Position numbers and translations under genes: made by a program. This document shows, piece after piece, positions 10,771 to 24,422 of a stretch of DNA of 64,000 nt (position 1 is its first letter; every line of letters begins with the position of its first letter). The stretch is from the NCBI GenBank assembly GCA_036365455.1, contig JAWQUS010000025.1:20000001-20064000 (forward strand), written 5' to 3'. The stretch is from Macrosoma leucophasiata. Taxonomy: Eukaryota > Arthropoda > Insecta > Lepidoptera > Hedylidae. Below the pieces are notes generated by a model that was not told where the DNA came from, searched no databases, and saw nothing but the letters and a program-made list of their open reading frames with translations.

Positions 10771-11430
10771 CGTTATATTTTACTTAATATCACAGTTTGT
10801 TCTTGTTTTCAATCCAAGTCAACCTGTTTGAGGGACAAAAATAAACTTTTGTAGGTATCTCAAAATATGTGATCTGTTATCCATCCCAACATTGGCGCCA
10901 AAGCGTCGGGATGAAATTAATTATTCATCACAACATTTCGCGTATGAGTTTTTATAAGACCTAATGTAGGTATTGTGCCAATCACGTTTCCACTGTAGAC
11001 TATTTATGAGCCATATTCTGGTTGGTATTTATTGGCATCGCTTGTGGAGGAGGCAGGTAATGTTAGATTAGTAGTGCGTCCACGCATCTTAAAGACTAAT
11101 TTTATTCCGTGGTTATTATTTTTTGCGTGAGTAGGGCGTACCTATATTCATATAACTCCTTCAACTAAACCGGCATGCAGTTCACGTTGATGGTAGGTAT
11201 ATGACTACTCATAAAATGCAAAAAACCAGAGGTTTTAAATTATTTGTGTTGCTATTTCTGATATCTGATTCTCTGTATATGTAGGTATAATTTAATCACC
11301 AAAATGTAGTGGTAACAGTTAGACAGTAGAGATCCTCAAATTTGGTAATGTCTCAATTATAATAGTTATTAACAGTTATTATATTATTAAGCTATTTTTT
11401 TATTAGATATAAGTACACCGAATTACATGC
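10771..11430. other. No recognised feature
   Basis: AT-rich intronic sequence with no supported gene or repeat. Confidence 0.35.
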
Positions 11431-11434
11431 ATCC

Positions 11435-11560
11435 CTGAAGGACTCAATTGACGCCAGTTTTGAAGGACCTTATAGGTATTACAGCAACGACAGAACACGC
11501 CAGAGGGAAGTTTGTTATACAATTTACACATCCTGAGCAGAACGGATGCGATTCGTTTCT
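11435..11560 (+). repeat. Interspersed repeat R3 fragment
   Basis: The words ttgacgccagttttgaagga and gagggaagtttgttatacaa match the repeat at 30541-30780 and 62044-62720. Confidence 0.5.
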
Positions 11561-11644
11561 GCTCGGACGTTTCTTGTCGATCTAAATTCTAATTATCCGC
11601 CGAGAATATCTCAAGAGCGAGATTCTTATTGCATATTTATATGT

Positions 11645-12165
11645 GATAGCGGCCCACCTCGGCTTCGCGCGGTGCAATGTTGCCTACCCTCTCCTATTCG
11701 TCTTAGCGTGATGATTATACATAGATATAGCCTAAAGTGTTCCTCGATATCTTTTATAGTTTAGGCAGCGTACGCAAAATAAATAACTTTTCTGGTTGAT
11801 TTTTGACACCTTGTGTCTGAAAAACCCAAATATCTTACGGAACCCTATTTTTTCCAAAATTAAATATAGCCTATGTTACCCGTGGATAATGCAGCTTTCG
11901 AATAGTGACGATATCTTTTATAGTTTAGGCAGCGTACGCAAAATAAGTAACTTTTCTGGTTTATTTTTTACACCTTGTGTCTGAAAAACCCAAATATCTT
12001 ACGGAACCCTATTTTTTCCAAAAATAAAATATAGCCTATGTTACCCGTGGATAATGTAGCTTTCGAATAGTGAAAGAATTTTTAAAATCGGTCCAGTAGT
12101 TATTGAGCCTATTCAAAACAAACAAACAAAAAATATTACCTCTTTATAATATTAGTTTAGACTGT
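11645..12165 (-). repeat. Interspersed repeat R2, inverted copy with internal duplication
   Basis: A reverse copy of 8980-9345. A 164-base unit (from gatatcttttatagtttagg) occurs twice in direct order, at 11746 and 11910, with few differences. Confidence 0.7.
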
Positions 12166-12242
12166 CAATAAACTAAAGGTAATGGATATTATACAGCTTA
12201 TCGAAAACAGAAAATTGTCACATATAAAATTACTAATAGTAC

Positions 12243-12275
12243 GTAGAAGAAGAAGAAGAAGAAAAGAAGAAAAAA
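12243..12275 (+). repeat. (GAA)n-like simple repeat
   Basis: A run of agaagaagaagaag followed by A-rich sequence and acatttattggtgcag. It could be the tail of a retroposon. Confidence 0.5.
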
Positions 12276-13395
12276 CATTTATTGGTGCAGCCCCCATACC
12301 AATCTCAGGTACTGCATTAATAAAAAAAACAATAGAAAAAAATAAACCTTTAATACAAATACGTTACACAAAAAAACATTTAAAAAAAGGGTTGACAATT
12401 ATTTTTTTTATTTAAACCTGTTTTAAGAAAGAAGTACCTAGTTAGTGTATAAAATAAGAATCAAGATCCCACGCAGTCAAATCCCTATCGAAAAAAATCT
12501 GATTTAAGTAGGTATCATAAATGTGAATCATACCGTGGGTAGATATACCTAAAATAATATTTATCATGAGCTTATTAATATTCAAGAAAAATAATTAAGA
12601 AAACTGCACTAAACAGCCATTTAATATGTAGGTGCAGCAAATTAATGCAAAGTAAACACACAAGTGTTATAATTACACGTTTACATTTTTCCATTTTTAT
12701 ACCTACTTGAGTAATTACCACTAGTAAACAATGCAAGATAATATCCGATTAGTATCCGATGGACTTACTTTACCAAAGGGGAAGATAATGACGCTCTAAC
12801 AAACGCGTATAATGAAGAACATTCCTTACTGTTGAATAAAATAAGTGCTTCTAACGACACATGATTATTTATTTACTTATTAGCTGTAGGTACATAAGTA
12901 GGTATGTAGTATGTACTTAAATCAATGATTATTTTGAAACTAATAAGAAGAACTATTTCTAATTTCAAACCCTTTTACAGGGACTTAACGCGAAGATACA
13001 TATATGTACCTAATGTCTGTAATGCTACCAGGCAGGGCAGGCACAGGCAGCCTTGTCTTATGGCCTTCACTGTTAATAATAAAACTATTACATTTTATGT
13101 AAGTAGCCATAAAGGTTAACAGTCTCCAACCACAGTCAGCTGTTAGCTTTCTTCGTTTCTAGTTTAGTATGCACGTCGCCTACGTATAACGGTATGGCTG
13201 CGCCGATGTGTGAACAATGGTTGTCGGAGGGAACAATAGGAACCTATTGAAGACCTTCATTTAATCATGCGAAGTCAAAACAATTATATTCATCATTTGT
13301 TGCTACGGTAGATCTCGATATCTTGTAATAGAAAGTAATACGGATTTTGCAGGTCTTTTTTAATGGTACTAATCCATGGTTTACCATTCTGGTAA
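12276..13395. other. No recognised feature
   Basis: AT-rich intronic sequence with a caggcagggcaggcacaggc-like tandem at 13030-13052. Nothing else is supported. Confidence 0.35.
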
Positions 13396-13399
13396 GGAA

Positions 13400-13620
13400 A
13401 TAATGTAGCCCATAAACATCTACTTCAAATCAGAGATATCAATGTAGATAAGTTTTCACTCCTGGGGACTAAGTTGTTATGCCTCTGTGCACACAGGACC
13501 GCACATGATCATTTGGCCGCGGAACCCGATAGGGCTAAGCACTGCCATTTAGCAGCAAGTAGATTAGGTAATGAAACGGTGTAGGCGCCACCTGGAGCAC
13601 GTTACTGAAGCCCTATCACC
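13400..13620 (+). repeat. Interspersed repeat R1, old plus copy
   Basis: Diverged but recognisable by ctaagttgttatgcctctgt, catttagcagcaagtagatt and gcgccacctggagc. Confidence 0.55.
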
Positions 13621-16370
13621 AGCAAATACTGAATGATGGCAATCAATCCTAAGCAAACAGAAATGTTCATGTAAGTCAAGTAAGTCAAGACGAGTAGTTT
13701 TGTGTGGATTGTAAAAAGTTACCAAATGTCATGGAAAGCCAAGCTCATAAGTCTACAAACTCACATCTCAGTGTAAATTTAGGCCCAGCCATAATTCATG
13801 TAGACGCTCCATGAGTTTATGATCTGTAATTGCACTTGTCGAGGGAATATGTGATGGATCTATTCATAAACATTATTTGCTTGCGATCTGGCCTATCATT
13901 ATACTTCTAAATACATATTATAAATAAAATATGTCCAAAAATACTTCTGTTATTTATCCACGTTATGCTTTCTTATATTAGTCACCTCAAGAATTTTTCT
14001 GATCATATTTTATAACGGAACTGAGATTCTGAATTCTTGAACTGGTTTTGTCATAACCTACATCTTTTAATCCATACGAGGGGTGGTCCGCGAGCAAAGA
14101 TAATATATTGAATGGTATACGAATATACTCGTACCAGAAACGGGTGAAATAACCTGAAATAAACGAATTTTACCATTTTCATTATTTATAAATATGTTTG
14201 CTTTAGGTACGTGAAGTGATTAGTTTTATTTCCCTGTTGTGTGTGTGTAAACAATGTTACAATTACCAGCGAACTAGAAAGCAGCTACTACCAAAGTTGC
14301 AACCAAAGACGCCGTAGTGTCTAGTTTTGCATTGCATGTGCAAATCATATAGACTCTTGACTTTTCCTATTTGGTTAATTGTGTATTATGCTTTCATATA
14401 AAAAAATGAATTTAATGTAGTTTTATGTAAAGTGTTAGAATGCAGTTTTTTTTTGTCTCTGATAGACTATTTATAAATGTAAAATTTTCTTCATTTTCTT
14501 TGATTTGTCAATTGATGATGAATTTTGTAAATATTGTGTTTAAAATATTTTAGAGCTATTAAAGTATATCTTGAATCTCGTGTTTTCATTCCTTCACGAT
14601 TAAGTTACTGCCTAACAATGCAAAAGCATTTTTCGTGCAAATGCTTTCTCTAAAACCTTGTTGCGGGACACCTATCTATATAATTTTTTCATATGACGTA
14701 CTCTGTGCATTCAATCAGTACTGGCGCTTACCGTTACTGGCGTCAGAACATAGCGACAAGCGTGTGATGGTATAAATAAAAGATTGACTGGTTCCTATAA
14801 AAACATAATGGAGACCACCTGTCGGTCATCAACCCCGACCTTGTCCGCAAAACTTGAATCGCAGTACCGTTTGCTGGACAGAGCTGACTCAAATTGACGT
14901 TTAAACCAAGATAACATTTCCAATATTTAGATTATTGAAAGTAGAATAAATACTTTGTTGAAATTATTAATTCCGTTTACTTCCACAATTAAAATTGAAT
15001 GTGTTCTTTTACAGCTGATTGAAGGTGGATATGAAGAGAAGCATTTCTGAGAAAGAATAAATCTAAAAAATACGATAGAATAAGAGTTGTACTGCGAAAA
15101 GACTTCCTAAAAAAATGGTAATAATTCAAAATCTACTGAATTTCAAATATGAACAATATTCAAGATTTGAATGAAGAGGACCTCGTGACCTCCTTGAAAT
15201 ATGCTGATGCGTTCATTCATTGGGTTTTGTATCCATATAGACGTACCATGATCGTTCGTTTTGACTAAACACGTTAAAATATTGAAGTTTAATTTCAAGG
15301 GTCATTAATTAATAATATGCTTGACATACGAGGAATTCTATTAATTATTTTTTATGTTAACCCATTCCCGGACAGTATACGAGACACAATAAAGATTTTA
15401 TTGTTATAACGTCTTTAGACGTTTAATGTCCGTGAAAGTGTTAAGATGAAGGCTTTGCAGTGAATAGATTAGCTTTTTATAAAATATACATATAAGCCTT
15501 GTTAATATTTAAGATGATTATCTACAGCTGTAATAAATATTTAGAGAACAGCATTATTAACATAACCATTTTTATTATTAAACACACATTTGCAGCTAAG
15601 ATTTTTAAGTTCTCAGATGATTTATGCAGTTGGCAGAAGGTCGACCTACATAATTCTAGTAATAGTTTACTAGTACTTTAAAGCAATTGCCATGAAGATT
15701 AACTGTTTAGTCTATGACCTAGTCATGAGATTGAAACTGACCATATTGATGAAGCCAATCATTAAATACATGCGATTTAGGTAGGCAGGTATTTACAATT
15801 TTCCTGTACCTAGGTGATTTTTTATTTAGGGCAAGGTTTACTGGGGCGAAGTTCACCAACCCACTGCTTTCCACTCTGGGGTATCCAGGCAAAGAATACT
15901 AACAACAATATTTGATTCAGGACTGAATTGAAAGCGAATGTGTTTCTGAAGAATTAAATGGAAATATCTAATTTTGATCAATCCCAACAACATTTGTTCT
16001 ACGACTTTTTACAAATCTTGATAATCACCCAAAAAAAAAAATCGTTGTGGGGTGAACAACTATCAGCGTCACCGGCATACATACGCTCAGATTAAATACC
16101 GGTTTAGAGACAAAAAAAATAATTTTGTATGTGAACATTACGTAGAACAAATGATGTTGGGATTGATGTAGAGAGGCTGCCTGTAAGAGGTGATGCGCTA
16201 ATTACAATCAACCAAATAAAAAAAACAGCTTACAACAAGACAATTTAGACGAATCGATGTGAGTTTTTCAAAAATATATTTATAAGGAATTGTGTGTCAT
16301 ACAACTGGCAGAGGCAACGAGTAAAGAATTTTTAAAGAAGTTTTAAAGAATTCAAAAAAATAGGCAAGGT
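13621..16370. other. Long stretch without a recognised gene
   Basis: AT-rich sequence with no usable ORF. Around 14770-14810 a ggtataaataaaag motif with following GC-richer sequence resembles a promoter or solo-LTR interior, but no paired repeat was found. Confidence 0.35.
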
Positions 16371-16734
16371 ACGTCAATGCATCGAATGCGGGACATGCGG
16401 GACGCATCATACAAAGCGGGATTACATCCAGCATTACGGGACGGTCCCGCAGAATCCGGGACGGTTGGCCGCCTTACTTTTTACTTACCTACTTAATGTA
16501 ATATCACATAAGTTGTTTATATGATGTAATATAATCATATGTCTGTCTGATATACCTACAGTTTAACCTAAATATATTGACATCATCTTTGTGTAAGCGA
16601 GACTAACACCTACAGTTACATAAGTACTTCGGTCTACCAATACAATTGAAAATCATGCATCGATGAAGAAGTGACGGTCATAATTTTAAAGTCACGATTC
16701 TTAATCATTCACTAATGCAGAGTTTTTTTTTAAT

Positions 16735-17010
16735 GTAATGGAAGTAGCAAACAACCATGCAGTTCACATTGATCTTAAGTGATGACTGCAGCCTATACAC
16801 CTATAGACACCCACACAAATACCAAGATCAAAATGCAGATGCGTTACCACTCCTGAGACCTAAGGTGTTATGCCTCTGTGCTGAAAATTACAAGGCCGTA
16901 CATTACCACCTGACCGGAACACGATAGTGCTGAACACTACCATTTAGCGGCAAGTATATTAGGTAATGCGGTGGTGCCTACGCCCGCGACCTCCGTCACT
17001 GGAGCTTAGA
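16735..17010 (+). repeat. Interspersed repeat R1, near-complete plus copy
   Basis: Runs from gtaatggaagtagcaaacaa to ctccgtcactggagc. High similarity to 6694-6975. Confidence 0.7.
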
Positions 17011-17224
17011 TATTAAAGCATTCATTGAACCAGGTGGTCTATCATTACAAAGTGTAATGGATGTGACCGTTTAACAGCAATTTTATGGTGGAAGAGCAAC
17101 CAAAGCATTGTATCCGGTTACTGCTGGATTTGCGATTATAGCCGAGCCGAGTCAGATATTTTTAGGCGGAGGCCTAGAAATCTTAGAATGTATAAAATGT
17201 ATTAAAAAAAAGGCTGAACGGAAT

Positions 17225-19722
17225 CGAACTTTGACTCTGAAATAACTATCTGTTTATGATCTTTAAATTATATTTGTTTTACCATGCAAATGTTGAATCA
17301 GCGCCAACTATCGACGATAAAGTGTTCTACTTTAATAAACTTATTTTATCTTTATTTGATATGCACGCGCCATTGAAAGCTTGTCGTCTGAAGCATCCTC
17401 CAGCTCCCTGGATCACCAGGGGTGTACGCATGGCTATGCGTCGTCGTGATAGGGCTTTTAGTATCTTCAGAAGGGACCGAAGTGAGGCAAATTGGAATCG
17501 TTATAAACTTTTTAGAAATCGCTGAAATCAGATGGTAAGAGCTGCTAAACGCCGATATATTTATGAAAACGTGCTGAATTCTTCCTCAGCTCATATATGG
17601 AAATTTCTCAAATCCCTTGGCTTTTCTAAGCCTCGTTTCAATGTTAAATCTTTAAATTGTACTTTAAAAAACCTAAATGATAGTTTCTCTTCTACTTCCT
17701 CGCTTGATATTATTGCTACTATCGATTATCTGATTTCCATGCCAATCTTGTCCCACAATATATTACTTTTTCACCTGTCACCAGTGATGAAGTCCATAAA
17801 ATACTCACCTCCATTAAATCTAATGCCATTGGTGTGGATGGTGTGAGTAGGAAATTTTTTTTTTTCCTGCTGGATTCTGCTCTGCCCATCTTAACTCAGG
17901 TTATAAACTTTTCGCTGTTGACTGGAACTTATCCGTCTGCTTGGCGTAAAGCTTATATTTTGCCTTGTCCAAAAATAGCCAGTCCAAGTCTTCCTTCTCA
18001 TTTCAGGCCCATTTCCATACTCCCATTCCTCTCTAAGGTTATAGAAGTTGCTGTTTACTCTCAATTTTCTAAATTTATCTCTGATAATAATTTACTCTCC
18101 CAATACCAATCTGGATTCCGACCTGGGCACAGCACATCTACAGCCCTGCTTAAAGTTTTGGAGGATGTCAGGTTAAATATGGAGCGCTCTCAAGTAACAG
18201 TTTTGGTCTTAATAGATTTTTCTAACGCGTTCAACACTGTTGACCATGACATTCTTCTTAGCTTACTTAAATACATCGGAGTCTCATCACTGGTTCAGGA
18301 CTGGTTCTCTTCATATCTTCGCGGTCGCCAGCAGGCTGTTCGCGCCGGCCAGGAACTATCTGATTGGTGCGATCTAGTTGCTGGTGTACCGCAAGGCGGA
18401 ATTCTCTCTTCACTTTTATTTTCTTTGTTTATAGATCTTATAACCTCCTGCCTCCAATGCTCTTACCATCTGTACGCTGACGACTTACAGATATATACTC
18501 AGTCTGATGTCTCCAATATAGATCTTACCATTGCTAAAATCAATAGAGACCTACAATCTGTATATGAGTGGTCACTAAGGTTTGGAATTTTTGTAAACCC
18601 TGTTAAGTGCCAAGCTATTATAATTGGAAGTACTTATTTCACTAACATTCTCGACACTGGTCATTTGCCTCCAATTTTATTTGACAATTCAGTTATTCCA
18701 TTTGTCGGCCATGTTAAGGATTTAGGGCTCTACATCGATTCCAATTTAAAATGGAAAAAACAAGTTAGTAAAGTCAGCCAGAATGCTATTGCCTCATTGC
18801 GGTCCCTTTATAGATTTAAGATTTTCTTACCACCCTGCACGAAAATTCTCCTTGTACAATCTCTTGTCATACCCATTATTGATTATGCAGATGTTTGTTT
18901 CTCAGATATTACCCAGGAAAATCTCAATAAATTGGATCGTCTACTTAACAACTGTATACGTTTTATATTTGGCCTACGTAAATTCGACCACATCTCCCTT
19001 TACCGTTCCACGCTCAAATGGCTTCCAATCCGCCAGAGAAGGTCCTTAAAGACGCTCTGTGTACTGTTCTCTGTTATTAACGACCCTTGTTCCCCTAATT
19101 ATCTCAAATCTAAATTTAATTTCCTGGGCGCGTCTCATAACCTTTCCCTCCGTTCATCGGAAAATCTTGTGCTTCAAATACCGTCTCACCGCTCTGGTTT
19201 TATTTCAAATTCTTTTGCCTTGAATGCAATTATACTTTGGAACACGCTGCCTCTTGACATTCGTAGATCTCCTTCCAAATTATCATTCATGCGGAAAGTA
19301 TGTCGTTACTTTCTGCAATCATTGTCTTAATGTTGGCTCTTCATCGTCTCATATTTATTTTCGTTTTGTTTTAATCTTATTGTTATTTATGGTACTATGT
19401 ATTTATATTTATTTATTATATACATATATATTTATATATTTGTATATGCACAGATTTATTAATATGTATTATACATTATTTATTATTATTGTTATATGTT
19501 AATATAGTATTTTATTTATATTATATAAATATAATTATTACATCTAATTTAAGGTATTTATCTTTCTGTTTTAAATACTTTCTCTCTAAGGTTTTTTTAT
19601 TTGCACTCTCATCATCTTGTCTCACTACCCTAAGGTCGACTGGTAGAGAATGCCTGACGGCATTAAGTCCGCCTTATGTGCTTACATTGTGCACTAAAGC
19701 TTAAATAAATAAATAAATAAAT
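17225..19722 (+). mobile_element. CR1/Jockey-like non-LTR retrotransposon, 5'-truncated
   Basis: A reverse-transcriptase frame runs 17834-19330. It has motifs FRPISILPFLSKVIE, SGFRPGHSTSTALLKVLED, LIDFSNAFNTVDHDIL, GVPQGGILSSLLFSLFI and the catalytic YADD (codons at 18473-18484). The C-terminal part ends LNAIILWNTLPLDIRRSP. Two further frames upstream (17256-17525, 17532-17846) continue the polyprotein but are cut by a stop and a frameshift. No endonuclease domain remains. The 3' end is taaataaataaataaataaa after gcactaaagc, as in CR1-type tails. Probably inactive. Confidence 0.82.
17834..19330 (+). pseudogene. Reverse transcriptase domain of the CR1-like element
   Basis: 498 codons are open from 17834, but the first residues overlap a broken upstream frame, so this Met is not the true start. 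RT motif A keeps its Asp (LIDFSNAF) and motif C is YADD. The position usually Asp in AFD is Asn. Intact fingers, palm and thumb suggest recent loss by truncation. Confidence 0.8.
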
Positions 19723-20169
19723 TATTGAAGGTTAAGTCAATGGTGTTATTTCTATTTAAATTTTGTTATTTGTTCCGACACACGTTTGTTATTATTATAT
19801 TGTAGTTAAATATTTAGTTTTTCCTCAAAAGTATTTTTTGAGGTAACTACGGTTTTCTAAATCTGACAGCAAATGTGTCTCTTTGAACTCTACTATAGAT
19901 ATTTCTAGGTTTTATAAATTAAGAGACATGTATGTATCTGTATTATTGTTGAAATGTGCCTATAATTATTATACATTATGTTGTGGTGGGTTTTTGTTCA
20001 GTATTATACATATTATTATGTACATCAAGCTTTGCAACTCTGCTAGTGAATGGAGCAACAATGTATATTTGTAAAAGAGAAAATCAGATTTACTGATGTG
20101 CATATGTATGCCTTTGATTATATACACGTCTAGATGGAGCATTTGAGTTCCTAAGCGTCCAAAAAAATA

Positions 20170-20196
20170 TCAGATAACTGTTAGCTGATATCTTCG
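20170..20196. repeat. Subterminal palindrome in the P-like element
   Basis: The inverted pair atatcag...ctgatat surrounds ataactgttag 30 bases inside the left terminal repeat. It may be a transposase site by analogy with P elements; this is inferred. Confidence 0.4.
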
Positions 20197-20260
20197 TTTC
20201 GCTCGCTCAGTAGCGACACCGTCATTGTGACGGGAACACGTCCGCATCTGTGCTTTTATT

Positions 20261-20337
20261 ATGACGAGTTGCGCTATTAAAGTGTGCCGAAATTACAAAG
20301 GAAGAATAAAAACATCTAAAAACATTTCTTATCATCG
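20261..20337 (+). pseudogene. Transposase exon 1 (first half of THAP finger)
   Basis: It reads MTSCAIKVCRNYKGRIKTSK then NISYH with a split Arg codon at CG|GTAAGT. It joins exon 2 (IPNDPVARSRW). The apparent Met at 20856 lies inside the intron and is not the start. Confidence 0.8.
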
Positions 20338-23300
20338 GTAAGTACACTTTCCATAGTCCTAAATTAATGCTAGAAATAAAACAACAATTTTTATTTTTAT
20401 CTAGAATTGTACGATTTATTGAACGCCATGTTTACTGTGTTGCTAGTTTTTATTTAAAATCTGCCCAGTGTAATATGAAGTTATAAAATAAAATGTATGT
20501 AAATCATGTTTAAGTACATAAATACATTATTTTATTAACCCCCGATGGAAAAAGAGGGGTGTTTTAAGCGTTTTAAGTGTATCTGTTTGTGGGCTTGTAA
20601 ATTCCCAACTACCAATTTTGATTTTGTTCTTAAAAATGTATTTGTTTTTCTCCACAATAATAGTAATTTATATTAACAACTAATCAGAAATAATTAAAAC
20701 TAAACTAAAGCTGATAAGCTGATGCCATTGCTTATAAAGATGTATTTATTATGTTCACAAATTACAGTGATTTAATTAAAACTATTTTTCGCGTCTAAAA
20801 TAATATAAATAAATCCGTAAATTGTACACGCGTTTAAACGGGTAATTGTATCATAATGTTGAGACGCTTCGTAATATTTGTATATATTTTTTATAGAATA
20901 CCCAACGATCCTGTGGCACGAAGCCGTTGGATTGATATTATACGAAAAAGCCGTGACGAAGATTTGTGGAAACCATCAAAAACTACTGTTATTTGCTCTG
21001 ACCATTTCTGCGATGAAGACTTATATTATGTGAACAACCAAGGGCGTCGAAGGTTAAGAAAGAACGCTGTACCACGCAAGGTACTTCTTAAAATACATTA
21101 TCGTAATTTTATTATATCTTTTTATTTTACTCTAATACATTTTTAAAAAAGTTTAACGATGTATTATGAATAAAACTTGATTTAATTTATATTTTTGTCT
21201 CTTACAGGCTTTGTTTTTATCGTCAGTGCATTCAGATGATGATGAGAATGAAGATCTATTAGTAGATCAAGAGAACGTAAACGATGGTGTAACAAATCTT
21301 TTACATGATCCAGTAAGTTTTATTACTTAATGGTTAAGTTTTTAATTTTGTTTAGTTACTGTTATATATATAACTAAGTACCTACAAAATTTTCAAATGT
21401 ATTTTCTTTTTTCAGCAACCTTCGGTATCTAACTATGAGAAATCTTCTAAACTTGTTCAAGACATTAATGACAATTTTTCGGATATCGATTCCATTTTAG
21501 ATACGCCAAGGAAATCGAAAATGCGCAAAGATTTACAGAGAAGAATTAATTTACAAAAAAAACATACCTTAATAATACAATCATTAAAACGTAAAAACTT
21601 ACGGCTCAATAAAAAGGTTGCCTCATTAAAGCAAATCATTGCTAATCTCAAAAAGGACAGATATATAGACAATGATTTTCATATTATTTTAAGTCGTAAT
21701 GTTTTGGCTGCCGATTTGTATACGAATATGAAAAAAAAAGATAAAAGGAACTCAGAAACAAGTTTCTAAGTATGCTCCGGAGTTCAGGAAGTTTTGTTTG
21801 ACTCTGCACTTTTTATCACCAAAAGCCTATAGCTATGTCAGAAATAAATTTGAGACGTGCTTGCCGCATCCGAAAACAATATCTAAGTGGTATTCGAATA
21901 TTGACGGTTCTCCAGCCATCACAGAAGAAGCTTTTCGTATTTTAAAACTTAAATATAATCAAAATAAGGGAAAAAAGATTATTTGCGCATTGATTGCTGA
22001 TGAGATGGCAATTAGGCAGCAAGCATGCTTTAACAAGAAAACCATGCAAGATGAAGGTCTTGTTGATGTAGGCAGTGGTCCAGATAAAAACATAGCAGTC
22101 AAAGCGTCCGAGGCTTATGTTTTTTTGCTCGTCGCTTTAGACGAACCATGGAAATTGCCTGTAGCTTATTTTTTAGTGCATGGTATGAAAGGCGACCAAA
22201 AAGCCAACATTATCAAAACCATACTAAGCAAATGCAACGAAGTAGGCGTTGACGATGTATCTGTAACCTTTGATGGCCACGGCACCAACTTATCAACAAT
22301 GGAGATGTTGGGTTGTAAAATTAAAAATCATTTAGAATTGAAGACTCCATTCAAACACCCATGCGCCGATTATGATGTAGCAGTATTTTTGGACTTCTGT
22401 CATATGTTGAAATTGATTAGGAATCATTTTGAATCAAAAGAAGTGTTTTTATATAAAGAAAATGAAATAAAATGGGAATATGTTAATAAATTAGCTGAAC
22501 TGCAAGAGCAAACAGGTTTGCATTTTGCCAACCATTTGACCCGAAAACATATTAAATTCAGAAACTCAATAATGAACGTTAAGTTGGCAACCCAGCTTCT
22601 GAGTAGGAGTGTGGCTATTGCCATTGAATATTGCCGAAGTGAATTAAAATTGGTTGATTTTTTGGATAGTGGCACAACTGAAAAATTCATTATGATTATG
22701 AACAATATTTTTGATGTTTTTAATTCCAGAAATTTGTTTATTTTTCTTTATTTCCAGGGAATAAAAATGAAGTTTTTGCCATTTTAGAAGAAGCGCGGGA
22801 TTTGATTCTCAATTTAAGCCTAAAGGTATCTAGGAAAAGAACATACAAGCAAGATGATAAAGCAAAAAAATGGTATTAAAAAGTTATGTATCAGTACTTA
22901 AATCCCAAGCATTTACGGGTTTTCTTGGCGTACTCATTTGCATAAATAGTTTAAAATTTTTGTACGAATCTTTTATTGAATCAAACAAATTAAAATACTT
23001 AACTACGTATCGTATTAGTCAAGACCACATCGAATTATTTTTTGGTGCAATACGGATGCATGGAGGCTATAACGATAACCCAAATACACGTCAGCTAAAG
23101 GGTATCTACCGGAAACTTTTGTGCCATATAGAACTTAAAGCCGCTGCGTCTGGAAACTGTGTGCCATTGGAAAATATAAGTATTTTGATGTGCTCTTCAT
23201 CACTCCAATGCATTAATCAAACAGCTATGTCGTCCAGGAAGGATGACGAAGACGAGACTGAAAAAACAGAATATATTGAAGAAAATTTCAATGAAAATGA

Positions 23301-23823
23301 AGATAAAAAATTTAGTCTCTTAGACAATTCAGAAATGTCTGAATACATTCAGCCTATTATTGGCTACATAGCAGGCTTTGTTGTGAGACGGCTACAAAAA
23401 AAGATTAAGTGTACTGTTTGTTTTCAATCTCTCTTTTCAAACGAAAAGTTGCCATACCACAAATTGGTGAGTATGCGAGACCAAGGTGGCTTAATTTATG
23501 CCTCGCAGAGTGTATACCATATTTGCAGAACTGCGGAAAATGTTATACGAAAATTTATTAAAAAAGGTTTTGTAATGACACCATTGAAATATACAAAAAT
23601 AATATCGATTGTATTGGAAAAATTTATCGGCAGTTTTAATTATTTTGAAGTAGAAACTGATCATATTTGCGGTCATATTCATCAAGTGAATTTAATAAGA
23701 TTGATTGTAGAAAAATATCTTGATTTAAGATATTACTATAAAACAAAATTAAACAACATCAATAGTGATATAATGTCTAAACGCAAATTATTTAAAAAGC
23801 AAGTCCAAAGAGAAGGTCATTAG
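20261..23823 (+). pseudogene. P-like (THAP9-type) transposase, broken by three frameshifts
   Basis: Exons are 20261-20337, 20897-21080, 21208-21312 and 21416 onward, with consistent phases (2, 0, 0). The N-terminal THAP zinc finger has C4-x4-C9, later CSDH (C-x2-H) and the closing NAVP. A basic leucine-rich coiled coil follows (around 21520-21665). The core keeps the three acidic candidates of P transposases: ADEMAIR, TFDGHGTN and QDHIELFFGAIR. The frame breaks at an A9 run (21731-21739), near 22740-22757, and at an A7 run (22864-22870). Two of the three breaks lie in homopolymers, so sequencing error is possible as well as decay. Confidence 0.88.
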
Positions 23824-24220
23824 GATTTTTTTTTATATTTTACATTGGAACGTTTATTCATAAGGGACGATGCGGAGGGATACCCTAGCCGGAAAAAAAA
23901 CGTTGGTAACGTAACCAACCTAAGATTATTATTGTAACAATTTTTATACTCAATATTCGTCTCGTCAAGAAACAGACAAATGGCATAACACGGAGAACAT
24001 TACCACAAAGCTACAGGAAAACTGGCGTGCTCGGGTTCAAATCTCAACAGCATATTTTATTTTTGATATTTTTTTATATTTTATTATTGTTCAACTTTTA
24101 AAGTTTATTTATTCCTATAAATCTAAGTACCTCATAACAAATTTTGGAACGTGGCTTCCTTCATAAGTTTTGTAAGGAATGTTCCTTACAAAAATAAGTA
24201 ACGAAGTGTTATATACTTTA

Positions 24221-24422
24221 ACTAGCTGTGCCCGCGACTTCGTCCACATGAGAATTTATGATTGTTTAGTATCTACCCGGACGAAGTCGTAGGCGCAGCT
24301 AGTATAAAAGTAACCTAAGTAACTTCTTATTACATAAGCTATCTGCCAGTGAAAGTCCCGTCAAAATCGGTCCAGCCGTTCCTGAGATTAGCCGGGACAA
24401 ACAAACCGACAGACAAAAAATG
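24221..24422 (+). repeat. Hairpin repeat R4 ('agctgtgcccgcgacttcgt'), copy 1
   Basis: The arms actagctgtgcccgcgactt and aagtcgtaggcgcagctagt form a hairpin (24221-24303), followed by the cggtccagccgttcc tail. A second copy is at 57834-58028. It is nested in the P-like element. Confidence 0.7.

Noticed and set aside
20856..21146. ORF starting MLRRFVIFVYIF as a separate small gene
   Set aside because: Its first residues are intron. The real coding part begins at 20897 after an AG and continues the THAP finger started at 20261.
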